From: Myxococcales bacterium
Lineage (GTDB): Bacteria > Myxococcota_A > Bradymonadia > UBA7976 > UBA1532
DNA length: 63,792 nt
Assembly: GCA_002731825.1 (NCBI GenBank)
Contig: PCCS01000006.1
Coordinates: 1 to 63,792, forward strand
Reading direction: 5' to 3'
Each line of letters begins with the position of its first letter. Within the stretch, counting starts at the first letter, position 1. Shown one piece after another: positions 44,694-55,388 of the stretch. Made by a program: the position numbers and the translations under genes. The notes under the pieces were generated by a model. It was not told the origin of the DNA. It saw only the letters and a program-made list of their open reading frames with translations, and made no database searches.

Positions 44694-45512
44694 TTAAGGG
44701 GATGAATGGTCATTAAACCGATCATCTCGGACAAATGAATAAAGAGCCAAGCGACTTCGAACAGCCAAATCATGGGCCATACTACTTGCAGCCCCTACTG
44801 ATATCACGGCACCAATTCGAGCCATGATGGCTTTCTGTACAATTTCAAACCCCGCACGACTACTCACCACCATGACGTGTCCATCAAGTGGAAACGCTTG
44901 AGTTCTTAAGCATCGACCAATGACCTTATCGACAGCATTGTGGCGACCAACGTCTTCTGCAAAGGCTTTGAGTTGCCCGTCTTGAGTGAAAATGGCTGCA
45001 CCATGGACGCCGCCTGTCATTTCGAAATTCGTTTGTCGTGAGCGCAGTTTGGTGGGCATTGATCTGATAAATGAGTCATCGAGTTCCATGAGAGTCGGCA
45101 GCGGTTGGGTCATTTGAAAAACTTTATCGATTGACGCCTTCCCACAAACACCACAGCTCGAGCTTACATAGTGAAGCCGAATCGCGTTCTCTAAACGTTT
45201 TTTGGCTGCTAAACTACCCGATGCTAAATTAACGAAAACCAGGTTTTGCCGGTTCGGATTATTCCCGTCAGTGCAGTGACCCACAGATGTGATGTCATCA
45301 AGGTCATCGATAACACCCTCCGTAAACAAGAAGCCCAAGGCCAGATTAAGGTCCATGTCTGGATGCGCCTCTGGGGTCCGCAATACAACGGCAACAGATT
45401 GACTATCGACCCGAATTTCCATGGGTTCTTCAACCGCGAGGCAGTCGTCTGTGTGTTGGCCACCCTTTTTTAGGAAGACAGTGTGATAGCCTGGATGACG
45501 AAAATTACTCAC
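44694..45512 (-). CDS. fdhD: Formate dehydrogenase accessory sulfurtransferase FdhD
   Basis: The 272-residue protein transfers sulfur to the molybdenum cofactor of formate dehydrogenases. It carries the essential CGVC motif (C120, C123), the EEPMEIRV opening, GGVHGAAI and AEDVGRHNAVDKVIG. I chose the GTG at 45510-45512, which overlaps the end of the TPR gene by 8 nt and gives the family's usual length. A longer frame from 45662 would add 50 residues inside the TPR gene. No formate dehydrogenase gene lies in the window, so its client is elsewhere. Confidence 0.93.
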   Translation of the reverse strand: MSNFRHPGYHTVFLKKGGQHTDDCLAVEEPMEIRVDSQSVAVVLRTPEAHPDMDLNLALGFLFTEGVIDDLDDITSVGHCTDGNNPNRQNLVFVNLASGSLAAKKRLENAIRLHYVSSSCGVCGKASIDKVFQMTQPLPTLMELDDSFIRSMPTKLRSRQTNFEMTGGVHGAAIFTQDGQLKAFAEDVGRHNAVDKVIGRCLRTQAFPLDGHVMVVSSRAGFEIVQKAIMARIGAVISVGAASSMAHDLAVRSRLALYSFVRDDRFNDHSSP

Positions 45513-46461
45513 GTTTGTCTGTACCAACAAGTATCTTTTCTCGTAGCCGAATGACCCGTTTTCGTGCCCAGTTTGCCCGACCGCCCGTGTGAAACCTTGA
45601 AAACAGTTGATACTCGGCGATAGCGCGCTCCAGATCCCGAACGATTTCATAGTATTGGCCAAGATCGAAGTGTGCGCTTCTATCCGGTCTTGATACGATC
45701 AGAGCCTCTCTTAAGAGATGACGCGCTTGGGGCGGATTGTCTGCCATATAGAGGCGGCCTAAGGACGCGAGCACATAACCGTCCTCTGGTTCTATCTTTC
45801 TTGCCGCTTCAAAATGAACGAGCGCTGTTGCGCTGTCCTCTTGTGCCAGCGCAATTCGACCCAAAATAACCTGTGCGCGAACATACGTGTCGTCGACCTT
45901 GGCGCACCGCGTGGCGAGGCGCTTGGCCTGGTCAAGGCTGCCGAGTTCATAATGGCAAATCGCAGCCCCAATAAGGGCTTTAATTTCCTTGGGTCGTGAA
46001 TCTAAGACCTCGTTAAAACCCGTCAGTGCTTGCTCATGTTTCCCCATGGCTTTGCGCAGTAACGCAAGATTTAAGCGTGCATTTAGGTCACGAGGCGTTT
46101 GTCTTAATACATTAAGGTACTCGCGCTGTGCGGTCTCATACTGATTTAAAATTTGCGCACAGTAAGCGAGAGCAAATCGATAGCGGACGTTGGCCGGGTC
46201 AAGGGCCGTTGCGTAGGCCATCCTCGAACGGGCATAGTTCCTTTTCATAAGATTGAGCGCTGCCTGACCTACGCTATAGTGCAGCCGAGCATCGTCCCGA
46301 GTCTGGCCAAGCCTCGGCGCCGCATAGATGATTGCATCCAAGTAGTGACCGGCCCATACAAGACACCGTGTTCGCCACAGGGTCAACTTCGGCTTGGATC
46401 CAGCCAAGACCTCAACGATCTTGACCACCTCGGCGCAAATCCGAGAGACCAGAACCTTCAC
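45505..46461 (-). CDS. TPR-repeat protein (318 aa)
   Basis: A protein made almost wholly of tetratricopeptide repeats (for example ARSRMAYATALDPANVRYRFALAYC, ALTGFNEVLDSRPKEIKALIGAAICHYELG, ALVHFEAARKIEPEDGYVLASLGRLYM), ending in a basic tail. It starts at GTG 46461, overlapping the stop of the glycosyltransferase-like/TPR gene by 3 nt, and overlaps fdhD by 8 nt at the other end. Cytoplasmic by the lack of signals. The partner is unknown. Confidence 0.8.
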   Translation of the reverse strand: MKVLVSRICAEVVKIVEVLAGSKPKLTLWRTRCLVWAGHYLDAIIYAAPRLGQTRDDARLHYSVGQAALNLMKRNYARSRMAYATALDPANVRYRFALAYCAQILNQYETAQREYLNVLRQTPRDLNARLNLALLRKAMGKHEQALTGFNEVLDSRPKEIKALIGAAICHYELGSLDQAKRLATRCAKVDDTYVRAQVILGRIALAQEDSATALVHFEAARKIEPEDGYVLASLGRLYMADNPPQARHLLREALIVSRPDRSAHFDLGQYYEIVRDLERAIAEYQLFSRFHTGGRANWARKRVIRLREKILVGTDKRE

Positions 46462-47948
46462 GCGTCTTTTTCTGTCATGAGTTTTGCTTCAAGCTCGGTG
46501 ATCTCACTGGCCCTATCCAACTCACCGCGCTCAACTAAAAGTCGAATTAAAGTGCGATAATGCTCTCGCTCAGTGCTGCCAAGCTGAACGCAGAGCTGCA
46601 GGTGATTAAAATGAGAGTCATGGTCATCAACCATATCGGAAAGCGCTGCACCGACAATAACCACCGGTAGAAACTGCAGAAGACTTTCATATGCAGCAAT
46701 TGACCCCTGATACATCAAATAGGCTTGGGTCGGCCCCTGTGAATTAAAACAGTATTCCACGATGCCAAGAAGCGCAGTACTCGCCCACTCCGGCGATTTT
46801 TCTATCCAAGCTTCAACAACATTGAAAGCACGCTTTGGCTGATTTAACTGAAGCCAAATATCGATAAAGTCATGATCTAAGTCAGCGAGATCGCCCTCGG
46901 GGACACGTGTTCGAACATCAGCGAGTAAGCTCTCTGCCTCATCCGCCCGCCGGAGGCTGGCCAATGCTTGGACGCAACCGATGTCTGCCCGATAGTCGTG
47001 AACCGCAGGATCACGATAGAGGTCGGGCGTGCAAATCTGGGGGATTTGACCAGCCTTCTTAAAAGCAGCATGCGCTTTGATTCGCTGATTACTTTCGAGC
47101 GCAGCACGACCAATGAAGAACCAAAGTTCACCATAATCGGGGCAGCTTTGAACCCAGTCCAGGCCTTTTTCAAATGCGTCTTGGGGACGGCCCAACTTAC
47201 GTAAGCACTCCACGCTGAACACCATTGCACTGCGGGAAAAATCGCTGTCTTTGAATTCGTTTATGAGTTGGCTGAAGAACTCCAGACCCAGTTCAAATTC
47301 ACCTCGCATCATATAGGTCAAACCGATGCAATATCGCGTATGGCAATCGGCAGGCGTGTCGATATATTGCATCTCCAACAAATCAATATTTCGCTGACCA
47401 ATGACCTGTTCCTGTTCATCCGTTCGATGTTCAAAATCCTGTTTGATGATGGGATCATCATGATATTTGAAGCGTGGTTGAGAAGACGTTTCTAAGCGTT
47501 CGTAAATTCGACCACTGAACTGAGCCTGGGTCTCGGTGTGCCATAATCTTGGTTCATATGTAGACTCGAGCACTGAACCATCAGCTGACACCACGTCGAT
47601 TCTAAAGCAATGGATCTCTGATGTCAGCGATGGGTCTTGGGCCAATCGCCGAATGGTCTTCAACTGGTCTGGCTGTAACCGTTCATTGTACTCGAGCAGG
47701 AACAATGAATCGGATTTCACTTCGGCTAAAAGCCTGTTCCGGGCTTTGGAAAAATCATCTTCCCAGGTCAAGTTGAGAAGACGCATATTGGCTGATAGAC
47801 GCGGGGAATCAGGCGCATTTCGACCGTCGGCAAACGCGATAATCACCTCATCGACCAAACGACTTACGAAAGCCAGAGTACTCAGTTCAAAGTGTCCTTC
47901 GGGTCTCACGAAAACACAGAGTGTCAACGTAGTATCCATGACCATCAA
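46458..47948 (-). CDS. Glycosyltransferase-2-like/TPR protein, atypical
   Basis: A 496-residue protein. The first 200 residues resemble the family-2 glycosyltransferases fused to TPRs (TWEDDFSKARNRLLAEVKSDSLFLLEYNERL). The usual metal-binding DADE or DxD is replaced by EYNE, so catalysis is doubtful. The rest is TPR-like helices. It follows the PP2C phosphatase gene with a 4-nt overlap and overlaps the next TPR gene by 4 nt. The start could also be one or two codons later (MMVMDTT). Function unknown. Confidence 0.7.
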   Translation of the reverse strand: MMVMDTTLTLCVFVRPEGHFELSTLAFVSRLVDEVIIAFADGRNAPDSPRLSANMRLLNLTWEDDFSKARNRLLAEVKSDSLFLLEYNERLQPDQLKTIRRLAQDPSLTSEIHCFRIDVVSADGSVLESTYEPRLWHTETQAQFSGRIYERLETSSQPRFKYHDDPIIKQDFEHRTDEQEQVIGQRNIDLLEMQYIDTPADCHTRYCIGLTYMMRGEFELGLEFFSQLINEFKDSDFSRSAMVFSVECLRKLGRPQDAFEKGLDWVQSCPDYGELWFFIGRAALESNQRIKAHAAFKKAGQIPQICTPDLYRDPAVHDYRADIGCVQALASLRRADEAESLLADVRTRVPEGDLADLDHDFIDIWLQLNQPKRAFNVVEAWIEKSPEWASTALLGIVEYCFNSQGPTQAYLMYQGSIAAYESLLQFLPVVIVGAALSDMVDDHDSHFNHLQLCVQLGSTEREHYRTLIRLLVERGELDRASEITELEAKLMTEKDA

Positions 47949-48808
47949 CCCGGCCGGTTCCGACGTTTGTGGCCCCGGCTCTTATTTCTCTTTGAAATGA
48001 CGGTGGTCAAGATCACCGTGCTATTGTCTTCGCCGCCTCGAGAATTGGCTAACTCGATTAGACGAGAGGATACGTTTTTACGTGGGTGCTCCCGAACGAT
48101 CTCGTAGATTTCTCCATCTTCTACGTGACCCGTCAAACCATCCGAGCAAAGCAAGAACTGATCGCCCCTTTTCATAGGAACAGCGGCAACATCCACACGT
48201 ACGTCGCGTTCGAACCCTATACTGCGAGTGATGATATTACGAATCATCGAGTGCTTCGCTTGCTCGGGCGTGATGAGTCCAGCTGAGACCTGCTCTTGAA
48301 CGAGTGAATGGTCTTCGGTGATTTGATGAATCTGACCATCGCGCAATAGGTATGCTCGGCTGTCACCGACATGGCCAAACCAAGCCATATCGTCATAGGC
48401 CAGCATTGCAGTCACTGTGCTACCCATGCCTCGGAGCTCGGGCCGGAGTACGGCACGGTCGTAAACTGCAGCACATGTCTCTCTTATGGTCTCGGATATG
48501 AGTTCGGCCATCTTGATTGAGGACCCACCGTCTCGACGGGTGCCTTCTGCCTCAAGTAGTCGACGCAGCAAAGCTTTGCCCACTGTTTCCACCGTCATTG
48601 TACTCGCGTATTGTCCGCCAGCATGACCACCCATGCCGTCCGCAACGATCCATAAGTTATTTTTGGGTAGGATGAGATATGAGTCTTCATTGACCTCGCG
48701 GCGACAGCCAACATCTGACAACCCATGTCCAACGAGTCGAAAACTCGGTTGGTTTGTCACGACTCGCGGTATCCGCGATTTTATCTCTGAACGGTTCGTG
48801 CGGCTCAT
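47945..48808 (-). CDS. PP2C-family serine/threonine phosphatase
   Basis: A 287-residue PP2C phosphatase of the Stp1/PrpC type that reverses Ser/Thr kinase signalling. Metal-binding and catalytic motifs are intact: RREVNEDSY, VADGMGGHAGG, MLAYDDMAWFGHVGDSRAYL, LLCSDGLTGHV and GGEDNSTVI. The N-terminus (about 20 residues) and the Lys/Arg-rich C-terminal tail are extensions. It lies upstream of and overlaps the glycosyltransferase-like gene. No Hanks-type kinase gene is in the window; PrkA is encoded nearby on the same strand. Confidence 0.93.
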   Translation of the reverse strand: MSRTNRSEIKSRIPRVVTNQPSFRLVGHGLSDVGCRREVNEDSYLILPKNNLWIVADGMGGHAGGQYASTMTVETVGKALLRRLLEAEGTRRDGGSSIKMAELISETIRETCAAVYDRAVLRPELRGMGSTVTAMLAYDDMAWFGHVGDSRAYLLRDGQIHQITEDHSLVQEQVSAGLITPEQAKHSMIRNIITRSIGFERDVRVDVAAVPMKRGDQFLLCSDGLTGHVEDGEIYEIVREHPRKNVSSRLIELANSRGGEDNSTVILTTVISKRNKSRGHKRRNRPG

Positions 48809-48966
48809 CGGCTCGTTAAATACTGTGATGCGTAGGTCAAGGTCTTACGTCTGCGATGACCAACCATAACGCGACGTTTGTACGGACGCAATGTAGGATC
48901 ATCTAAGTTTGATAAATGACGACTAAGCTGATTGATCAAATTCGGCTTCGGAATGGTCTTTGCCAT
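48805..48966 (-). CDS. Possible small basic protein (53 aa)
   Basis: The 114-nt gap between spoVR and the PP2C gene is covered by an open frame that ends in an ATGA overlap with the PP2C start. Starting at ATG 48966 it gives 53 residues beginning [20 protein letters not shown] and ending in a strongly basic RRRKTLTYASQYLTSR. It overlaps the end of spoVR by about 44 nt. No clear ribosome-binding site precedes it. The longer frame to 49146 is only a shadow of spoVR. Confidence 0.25.
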   Translation of the reverse strand: MAKTIPKPNLINQLSRHLSNLDDPTLRPYKRRVMVGHRRRKTLTYASQYLTSR

Positions 48967-50455
48967 CAAATGATAGAAGCGTCGGACGGTCGCCTTTGCT
49001 GGTTGCGATGTGAACGGGTCTCTTCCAAAGTCGGTATAGATTCTGGAGAGTTGCCTGTCCATACGATACATCAAGATCAACACCATCATGTCGGTGCGTG
49101 AGCAGTAATTCAGACCGATTATTGAAGTTTGCATCATCAACTTCAATCACCGGCTGGCCCATGTTCGTCAATTGAGTTAATAGTTTGGTTTTGACCTCTT
49201 TGAACTCTCGAGATGCAATCTGCCACTCGTTGGCTCTTGCATTGTGCCCAAAGGTGAAAAGCTTATGCTCAGCACAAAACTCCGGCGTCAAATATTCATC
49301 TAAAAATGTGATATCATTGTGGTGTTTTCTTACCTCAAATATCTTCTCACGCCCTAAACCGGTCTGCCGATTCCAATTGGCCCGTTCGGCCATATCCGAA
49401 CACTCTTCATAGTCTTTTCCGAAACGCCCTAAATTCCAGCGTTCTTCGATATGTCTGAACAATTCGATGCCAAGCTTGTACGGATTGAGACGGCCCTTAT
49501 GCATGACCGTACAGCGACTATGGCGGTCCGCATAATCGATGACTTCTGACCCCTCCATAATACCGGTACGGGTCATCATATGCGTGTGCCAGTAGCTCGC
49601 CCAACCTTCGTTTAGAATCTTGGTCATCCCCTGGGGAGCGAAATAGTACGCCTCGTCTCGCACGATACCGAGAACATTGCGCTGCCAGCGAGTCAGAGGT
49701 GCCTCCTGCATGAGGAAGAGCATGACGTCTCGCTGAGCGGAGACTGGAAACTTTGTTTGTTTATCCGTCTCATCTTTCTGTTTTTTACGCTGCTGTTCCA
49801 TAAAGTTTTCGGGGTTGACGTATTCGTCCATGTATTCCTTAGCTTGAAGTCTTGGTAGACTGTCAACATCCCCGATTAACTCATCGGGCAAATCCCCTTT
49901 CGGTCGGTCGTCTTTCTCGGTGTTCTTAGGTCGATAGGGCGAATGTAAATCGATTAAATTCTCGAGGGATAAGCAGACGTCGATAAACTCTTCGACAACT
50001 GTGACGCCATACAAATCTTGATACCGCCTAATCCGCGTTGCATGATTGGCCATGGTGTCGAGCATTCTGCGGTTCGTGCGACTGAACCAAAAATTATGCT
50101 TGAAAAAATCGGCGTGACCATAGACATGGGCCATCACTAACTTTTGATCGACAAACTCATTGCCCTCTAGCAGGTAGGCGTAGCAAGGGTCGTTATTAAT
50201 GACGAGTTCGTAAATCTTCGACAAGCCATATGTATGGGACTTAGACAGGCGTTCATACTCCATCCCGAAGCGCCAATGAGGGTACCGTGTTGGAAAGCCA
50301 CCATAAGATGCGATTTCACTCATCTTATCGTAAGAAACCATCTCAAACCTGGTGTCGAAAAAATCGAGCCCAAGTCCCGATGCAATCCGTTCTATCTTCT
50401 GCCGCCAGCCTTCAAGAACATCAGGTAGGGGTCTCACTTTGAGGTACTGGATCAT
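48923..50455 (-). CDS. spoVR: SpoVR family protein
   Basis: A 510-residue protein of the SpoVR family, named from Bacillus cortex formation but widespread in non-sporulating bacteria together with PrkA and YeaH. Typical segments: [60 protein letters not shown], and the C-terminal [20 protein letters not shown]. Its start overlaps the yeaH stop (ATGA). A Lys/Asp-rich insert (about 175-235) is present. Biochemical function is unknown. Confidence 0.93.
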   Translation of the reverse strand: MIQYLKVRPLPDVLEGWRQKIERIASGLGLDFFDTRFEMVSYDKMSEIASYGGFPTRYPHWRFGMEYERLSKSHTYGLSKIYELVINNDPCYAYLLEGNEFVDQKLVMAHVYGHADFFKHNFWFSRTNRRMLDTMANHATRIRRYQDLYGVTVVEEFIDVCLSLENLIDLHSPYRPKNTEKDDRPKGDLPDELIGDVDSLPRLQAKEYMDEYVNPENFMEQQRKKQKDETDKQTKFPVSAQRDVMLFLMQEAPLTRWQRNVLGIVRDEAYYFAPQGMTKILNEGWASYWHTHMMTRTGIMEGSEVIDYADRHSRCTVMHKGRLNPYKLGIELFRHIEERWNLGRFGKDYEECSDMAERANWNRQTGLGREKIFEVRKHHNDITFLDEYLTPEFCAEHKLFTFGHNARANEWQIASREFKEVKTKLLTQLTNMGQPVIEVDDANFNNRSELLLTHRHDGVDLDVSYGQATLQNLYRLWKRPVHIATSKGDRPTLLSFDGKDHSEAEFDQSA

Positions 50456-51561
50456 CGGCCTGTCCCCAGAAATTCTTTTATAGACCCAACAATTGCGTCC
50501 TTATTTTTAATTTCCGAACAAACGAGCGCACACTCGTCGTCGCCGACTTTGAAGTTGTCTTTCAGATCCTTAATGAATTGTCCCGAACCATAGGGACTCT
50601 CAACTTGACCGTAACTAAACTGATTAGAGGACGGAATGAGAACGTCTTTTAGGAGCTGGACGCAAGCGCGAGTGTCATCAACGGACCAATTATCACCGTC
50701 ACTAAAGTGAAATGGATAAATATTCCAATCGGCGCTGGGGTAGTCAGCGTCCAAGATCTGGGCGGCCAATCTATAGGCGCTGCTGATCATAGTTCCACCG
50801 GATTCGCGAGTGTGGAAAAACGTATGCTCGTCCACCTCTCGGGCCGTCGCGTCATGGACAATATAGCGAGTCTCAATGCCCTCATATTGGCTCTTCAGCC
50901 ATGTGTTGATCCAGAAGCTCTCAATTCGAACGATTTCTTTTTGCTCGTCTCCCATCGACCCGGATACGTCCATCATATAAATGACCACGGCATTGGATTG
51001 AGGACTTTTTACAGTAGACCAGCTGCGATAACGCATATCGTCTTTTATGGGCAAAATGACTGGATTTTTTGCATTGTATTGCCCCATGGCAATGGACCGC
51101 TTTAAAGCCGCTTTGTAGGTTCGCTTGAAGTTCCTTAAGCTGTTGGGTCCGACGGGACGAATGCCCGTATACTTATCTCGTTCTGTGACAACCGCTTTTT
51201 CACCACGGGGTTCGATTCGGGGTAACTGCAGCTCTTCACCAAGAATTTGTGCCAGCTCATCGAGGGTGACGTCGACTTCTAAAGCCTTCTCCCCTTCGCC
51301 TTCGCCCGCCTCGCCTTCACCAGGTTCCTGATCACCTGGACCCAAACTGTCGCCTGGTTCACCTTCGCCTTGACCAACGCCGCCACCATCCTGGCTATTG
51401 AATCGAAATCGAGGAATATCGATTTGTGGAACAGGAATCGAAACTCGATCTTTGCCCTGCTTTCCAATCAATTCCCCAGACGAGATGTACTGCCTGAGAT
51501 TTTGGCGAACCTTACCACGAACGATTTGTCGAAATCGGCTGTGATCTTGTCTGATTCGCAT
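50452..51561 (-). CDS. yeaH: YeaH/YhbH family (DUF444) VWA-like protein
   Basis: A 369-residue protein with an N-terminal basic part ([18 protein letters not shown]), a Gly/Glu-rich linker ([20 protein letters not shown] and following) and a von Willebrand-type domain whose metal site reads MDVSGSMG. YeaH is the target of PrkA (YeaG) in enterobacteria and acts in starvation responses. It starts at ATG 51561 with GAGGAT upstream and lies between prkA and spoVR, the standard order. Confidence 0.93.
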   Translation of the reverse strand: MRIRQDHSRFRQIVRGKVRQNLRQYISSGELIGKQGKDRVSIPVPQIDIPRFRFNSQDGGGVGQGEGEPGDSLGPGDQEPGEGEAGEGEGEKALEVDVTLDELAQILGEELQLPRIEPRGEKAVVTERDKYTGIRPVGPNSLRNFKRTYKAALKRSIAMGQYNAKNPVILPIKDDMRYRSWSTVKSPQSNAVVIYMMDVSGSMGDEQKEIVRIESFWINTWLKSQYEGIETRYIVHDATAREVDEHTFFHTRESGGTMISSAYRLAAQILDADYPSADWNIYPFHFSDGDNWSVDDTRACVQLLKDVLIPSSNQFSYGQVESPYGSGQFIKDLKDNFKVGDDECALVCSEIKNKDAIVGSIKEFLGTGR

Positions 51562-51601
51562 AAATCATCCTCTACTTTCGGTCCATCGACCGCGTTGATC
51601 G

Positions 51602-53650
51602 CTATTCGCGGGAATCCCCGCGCGCAAAGATAGACGCAACATAGTTTAAAACGTCCGTGGCCGATTCTTCATTGTATCCAAAATCACGAATCATGCGCTC
51701 TTTGACGACGGCAATCTTTTCCTGAGTTTCTTTATCGATGGCGTTACTGACCAAGCTGGTCAGTTTAATCGTGTCTTTCTGATCCTCAAACAACTTCTGC
51801 TCAAGGGCGCGGTGCAAGCGCTCATTGGTGTCATACGAGAAGGTTTTACCTTCGACAGCGAGTGCACCAATGTAGTTCATGATCTCACGCCTAAAGTCAT
51901 CTTTACGAGACTCTGGAATGTCAATTTTGGATTCAATAGACCGCATCAATCGCTCATCCGGCTCTTCATCTTGTCCGGTGTACGGGTTCTTCACTTTTTC
52001 TTTCTGTGTGTAGGCCTTCACATTGTCTATGTAGTTCGATGCCAGTCGCTTAATGGCCTGTTCGTCAGCCGAAATCGCACGCTGCACCTCGTTTTTAACG
52101 ATCTCCTCGTATTCTTGCTTAACGACCGCCAGCAACTCAGTGTACCGCTTTCGAAGCTCTTCATTGGTGATGAGCGAATTCCGATTCAAACCGCTCTCTA
52201 GCTCATTGAGAACCAGGAATGGATTGATGCTGCTTTCGCTCCGCTGGCTGACCAATGCATTGCTGATTTTGTCCTGTACATACCGAGGACTGATGCCATC
52301 CATACCTTCTCGAATGGTCTCTTTTCGCAATTCTTTGACGTTATCCTGAGTAAAGCCAGGCAGCGTCTTCCCGTCATATAATTTGAGTTTTTGGAGCATA
52401 CTCAAATCATGTTTTTTAGGCTCTTCTAAGCGGGTGAGCACAGCCCACATCGCTGCCATGTTGAGGGTATGGGGCGCGATGTGTTTGCCAGCGACACGCC
52501 TCTGAGAAAAATCCTTCCTGTAAATCTTAAGCTCTTCTTTAAGCCGAGTGATATACGGGATGTCGACCTTGATGGTCCGATCTCTAAGTGCTTCCATAAA
52601 CTCATTGTTCAGAAGCTTTCGATATTCCGCTTCGTTGGTATGCCCGATGATCACCTCATCAATATCGGTCTGCGGAAACTTCTTAGGCTTGATCTTATGT
52701 TCCTGGGTTGCGCCAAGAAGGTCGTAGAGAAAGGCCACATCAAGCTTTAGAATTTCAATGAATTCAATGATGCCCCGATTGGCCACATTAAATTCCCCAT
52801 CAAAATTAAATGCTCGTGGGTCTGAATCCGACCCAAAAAGGGCAATCTTCTTATAATTAATGTCACCAGTCAGCTCTGTCGAATCCTGGTTCTTTTCATC
52901 CTTAGGCTGAAACGTTCCGATACCGACGCGGTCTTTCTCACTCAAGACCAAGCGTTTGACCCGAACATGCTCCATTACTTTGGCCCAGTCACCCTTGTAG
53001 TGATTCATCAATTCACGGAAGATCAGGCGACAGGCAGGGTTTAAATCACCCTTAATTTTAAGGGGACGGTCTTCTTGATGAAGACCAAGGTCAGCGAATG
53101 CTGACTCTCGCCAGGCTGCGGGAATCAAGCGGAGCGGTTCCTCGTTCATAGGACACCGAAAAACATCTTCACCACCCGTGATATGGAGTAACGCCTCGGG
53201 TAAGTTCCACTCGTAGGTGTAAAGAGCGCCTGCATTACTTCGGCTGTAGCCCTCCAATCCCTTTTTGAGCAAGCGAGCGATGGTACTCTTCGAACTGCCA
53301 ACGGGGCCGTGAAGCAACAGAACGCGTTTCTCCGTCCCGTAGCCCATGGCGGCGCTCTTCAAAACGTTGACCAAACGCATGAGTGGAATATCCAATCCGA
53401 ATATAGAGTCGCGCCCGTCGCCCATGGGATCATCGAAGAAATTGTAGTGAATCAATTTCTTTTTGTTATCGGAATACGTTTCACTTCCGTAGGACAGAAC
53501 CATATCGTAGACACGCTGGAATGATGTCCGCGTCACCGTCGGATTTTCTCGAACAATCTTCAGATAATCTTCGAAGGAACCCGTCCAATTCAGGTCCGCA
53601 AATTCCTCGTAGTTTTGGAGTTTAGCGATCTTTTCGACGAGTTTGCCCAT
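51602..53650 (-). CDS. prkA: PrkA (YeaG) AAA+ serine kinase
   Basis: A 682-residue PrkA protein: an AAA+ ATPase core with Walker [13 protein letters not shown] (about residues 107-118) and a conserved N-terminal [12 protein letters not shown], then a C-terminal PrkA domain ([47 protein letters not shown]). It responds to nutrient stress in other bacteria; protein-kinase and Lon-like protease activities have been reported for the family. First gene of prkA-yeaH-spoVR, with GGAG 5 nt before its ATG. Confidence 0.95.
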   Translation of the reverse strand: MGKLVEKIAKLQNYEEFADLNWTGSFEDYLKIVRENPTVTRTSFQRVYDMVLSYGSETYSDNKKKLIHYNFFDDPMGDGRDSIFGLDIPLMRLVNVLKSAAMGYGTEKRVLLLHGPVGSSKSTIARLLKKGLEGYSRSNAGALYTYEWNLPEALLHITGGEDVFRCPMNEEPLRLIPAAWRESAFADLGLHQEDRPLKIKGDLNPACRLIFRELMNHYKGDWAKVMEHVRVKRLVLSEKDRVGIGTFQPKDEKNQDSTELTGDINYKKIALFGSDSDPRAFNFDGEFNVANRGIIEFIEILKLDVAFLYDLLGATQEHKIKPKKFPQTDIDEVIIGHTNEAEYRKLLNNEFMEALRDRTIKVDIPYITRLKEELKIYRKDFSQRRVAGKHIAPHTLNMAAMWAVLTRLEEPKKHDLSMLQKLKLYDGKTLPGFTQDNVKELRKETIREGMDGISPRYVQDKISNALVSQRSESSINPFLVLNELESGLNRNSLITNEELRKRYTELLAVVKQEYEEIVKNEVQRAISADEQAIKRLASNYIDNVKAYTQKEKVKNPYTGQDEEPDERLMRSIESKIDIPESRKDDFRREIMNYIGALAVEGKTFSYDTNERLHRALEQKLFEDQKDTIKLTSLVSNAIDKETQEKIAVVKERMIRDFGYNEESATDVLNYVASIFARGDSRE

Positions 53651-53687
53651 GACTGCTCCTCAAACCATATGTATGTTCAATGACTAC

Positions 53688-53716
53688 ACTGTAGCCTTTT
53701 GGGCGACATTGAGCAA
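53688..53716 (-). promoter_or_regulatory. Candidate promoter of prkA-yeaH-spoVR
   Basis: On the minus strand TTGCTC and TACAGT are separated by 17 nt, about 38 nt before the prkA ATG. The 287-nt divergent gap (53651-53937) contains no other supported gene. Confidence 0.45.
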
Positions 53717-53857
53717 CTTTCGGTTCAAAAAACATAAACCAATGGAAATACTGTGTTTTTCATTGCTCAATAAACGCGGCCTTATATTTCCGATGTCGCG
53801 ACTCAGCTCTTGGGTTCAAGCAAAAAGATGAAGTTCGAAACTCATGGTTCGCAAATC

Positions 53858-53887
53858 TTGAACACTGTGTCGTCTATAGCGTATGAT
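53858..53887 (+). promoter_or_regulatory. Candidate promoter of the S1-domain gene
   Basis: TTGAAC and TATGAT are separated by 18 nt. The -10 box overlaps the farthest possible TTG start at 53887, which supports the ATG at 53938 as the real start. Confidence 0.5.
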
Positions 53888-53937
53888 TGCAGCGTTCTAA
53901 TGTACTTCAACGACCTGCAAACACGCTTAGAATTATC

Positions 53938-55356
53938 ATGACAAATTCAAATACCAGTGAAAATCAATCCAAAGATCTGCAAACAAGTTTCTCGGCGCGC
54001 GTTCATCGCAAAGGGGATATTGTTACTGGCTCCATCGTGAAGATTACCGACAGTGTGGCCTTCCTAGACTATGGGGCCAGAAGCGAAGGCTACATCCGGC
54101 TGACGGAATTGAAAGATCAGGCCGGCCAGCTGCTCGTGAGGAAGGGAGATACCGTTAATGCGGTCATTGTCAGCGCACAGGGTGCCGTCGAACTGAGCTA
54201 CAAGGCAGCTCAAGCCAATCAAGCGCTCGCCAAGCTCGGGACGTCCTGGAAGTCACAAACCCCCGTTCAGGGCAAAATCACTGGTGTCAATAAAGGGGGA
54301 TATGAAGTGCGCATTGACGGGGCGCGCGCTTTTTGTCCAGCGTCTCAGCTGGCTTTTGGATTTATCGACGAACCCGCTCGAGAAGTGGGCAAAACATACG
54401 AGTTTTTGGTCACAGAATTCGACGGAGGCAAAAGCATCGTCGTCTCACGAAAACTTCTTTTAGAAAATCGAAAAAAAGAAGCTCAGAGTGTCATGGGCGA
54501 ACGCCTTAAGGTGGGCGATCGATTACAGGGGAAAGTGACTGAAATTAGAGATTTCGGCGCCTTTGTCGATTTGGGCGACTCCATCGAGGGCATGGTTCAT
54601 GTCAGTGAAATCTCACATCAACGTGTCAACCATCCAAATGAGAAACTGAGTGTTGGAGAGGCCATCGATATTGAAGTGATTCGGATCGATATTAACAAGG
54701 CTCAGGTGGCTTTAAGCATGCGACGCTTGGAAGCGGACCCGTGGGCAGACTTCGCCAACGAGAACGAAAGCGGTAAAGCGCTCAGTGGGTTGGTATCAAG
54801 CCTCGAGACATTTGGCGCGTTTGTCACTCTGGCACCCGGTGTCGAAGGCCTTTTACATGTCTCTGCAATCTCGGCTGAAAAACGACTTAACCATCCCAGT
54901 GATGTCTTACAAGCTGGTCAAGATGTGGATGTGGTGATCGAGAAAATTGATCGAGACCGACGCCGGATTAGCCTGGTCACACCTGAGGTCGCAGAGAAAA
55001 GGAAACCCGTCGTAATCACGGTGAAGCAGGGACAAATCATTAAAGGTCCCGTCGTTCGTGTGGAACGCTTCGGTGTTTTCATTGAGGTCGAACCAAACGT
55101 CCAAGGCGTGATTCCAAACGCAGAAATGAACACTCAGCGGGGCGCAGACCATCGACGCTTGTTTCCTATCGGCACGGAATTAGAAGCAAAGATTGTAGAG
55201 CTAGACCAAAAGCGGGGTCGTATCCGACTATCGAGGCGAGCTCTTGAAGAACATGATGAACAAGAAGCCCTTGCAGAATACGCAAAAACTCAAGAGAGTC
55301 CGAACAGTCTAGGGTCATTCGGTGACCTGCTTAAGGATTTTTTGAAGACCGAATAA
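53938..55356 (+). CDS. Five-domain S1 RNA-binding protein
   Basis: A 472-residue protein with five S1 domains (roughly residues 25-85, 110-175, 190-260, 278-345 and 360-430). Each has the beta-barrel pattern G.(V/I).(K/D).FGAFV.(L/V)...EG(L/M)(V/L)H.SE. Domains 3-5 are close to consensus, while 1 and 2 are diverged, as in ribosomal protein S1. It may be the organism's second S1-like protein or a shortened S1; the canonical protein has six domains in proteobacteria. The start ATG 53938 lies about 44 nt downstream of the predicted transcript start. It is followed by apbE after about 30 nt. Confidence 0.85.
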   Translation: MTNSNTSENQSKDLQTSFSARVHRKGDIVTGSIVKITDSVAFLDYGARSEGYIRLTELKDQAGQLLVRKGDTVNAVIVSAQGAVELSYKAAQANQALAKLGTSWKSQTPVQGKITGVNKGGYEVRIDGARAFCPASQLAFGFIDEPAREVGKTYEFLVTEFDGGKSIVVSRKLLLENRKKEAQSVMGERLKVGDRLQGKVTEIRDFGAFVDLGDSIEGMVHVSEISHQRVNHPNEKLSVGEAIDIEVIRIDINKAQVALSMRRLEADPWADFANENESGKALSGLVSSLETFGAFVTLAPGVEGLLHVSAISAEKRLNHPSDVLQAGQDVDVVIEKIDRDRRRISLVTPEVAEKRKPVVITVKQGQIIKGPVVRVERFGVFIEVEPNVQGVIPNAEMNTQRGADHRRLFPIGTELEAKIVELDQKRGRIRLSRRALEEHDEQEALAEYAKTQESPNSLGSFGDLLKDFLKTE

Positions 55357-55388
55357 TCTCGGCCTAGAGACAACCCGCCGTGTATCGA

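Noticed and set aside
48805-49146. Full 113-codon minus-strand frame
   Set aside because: Its first two thirds are a shadow of the spoVR 3' end; only the last 53 codons are worth considering, and they are listed separately.
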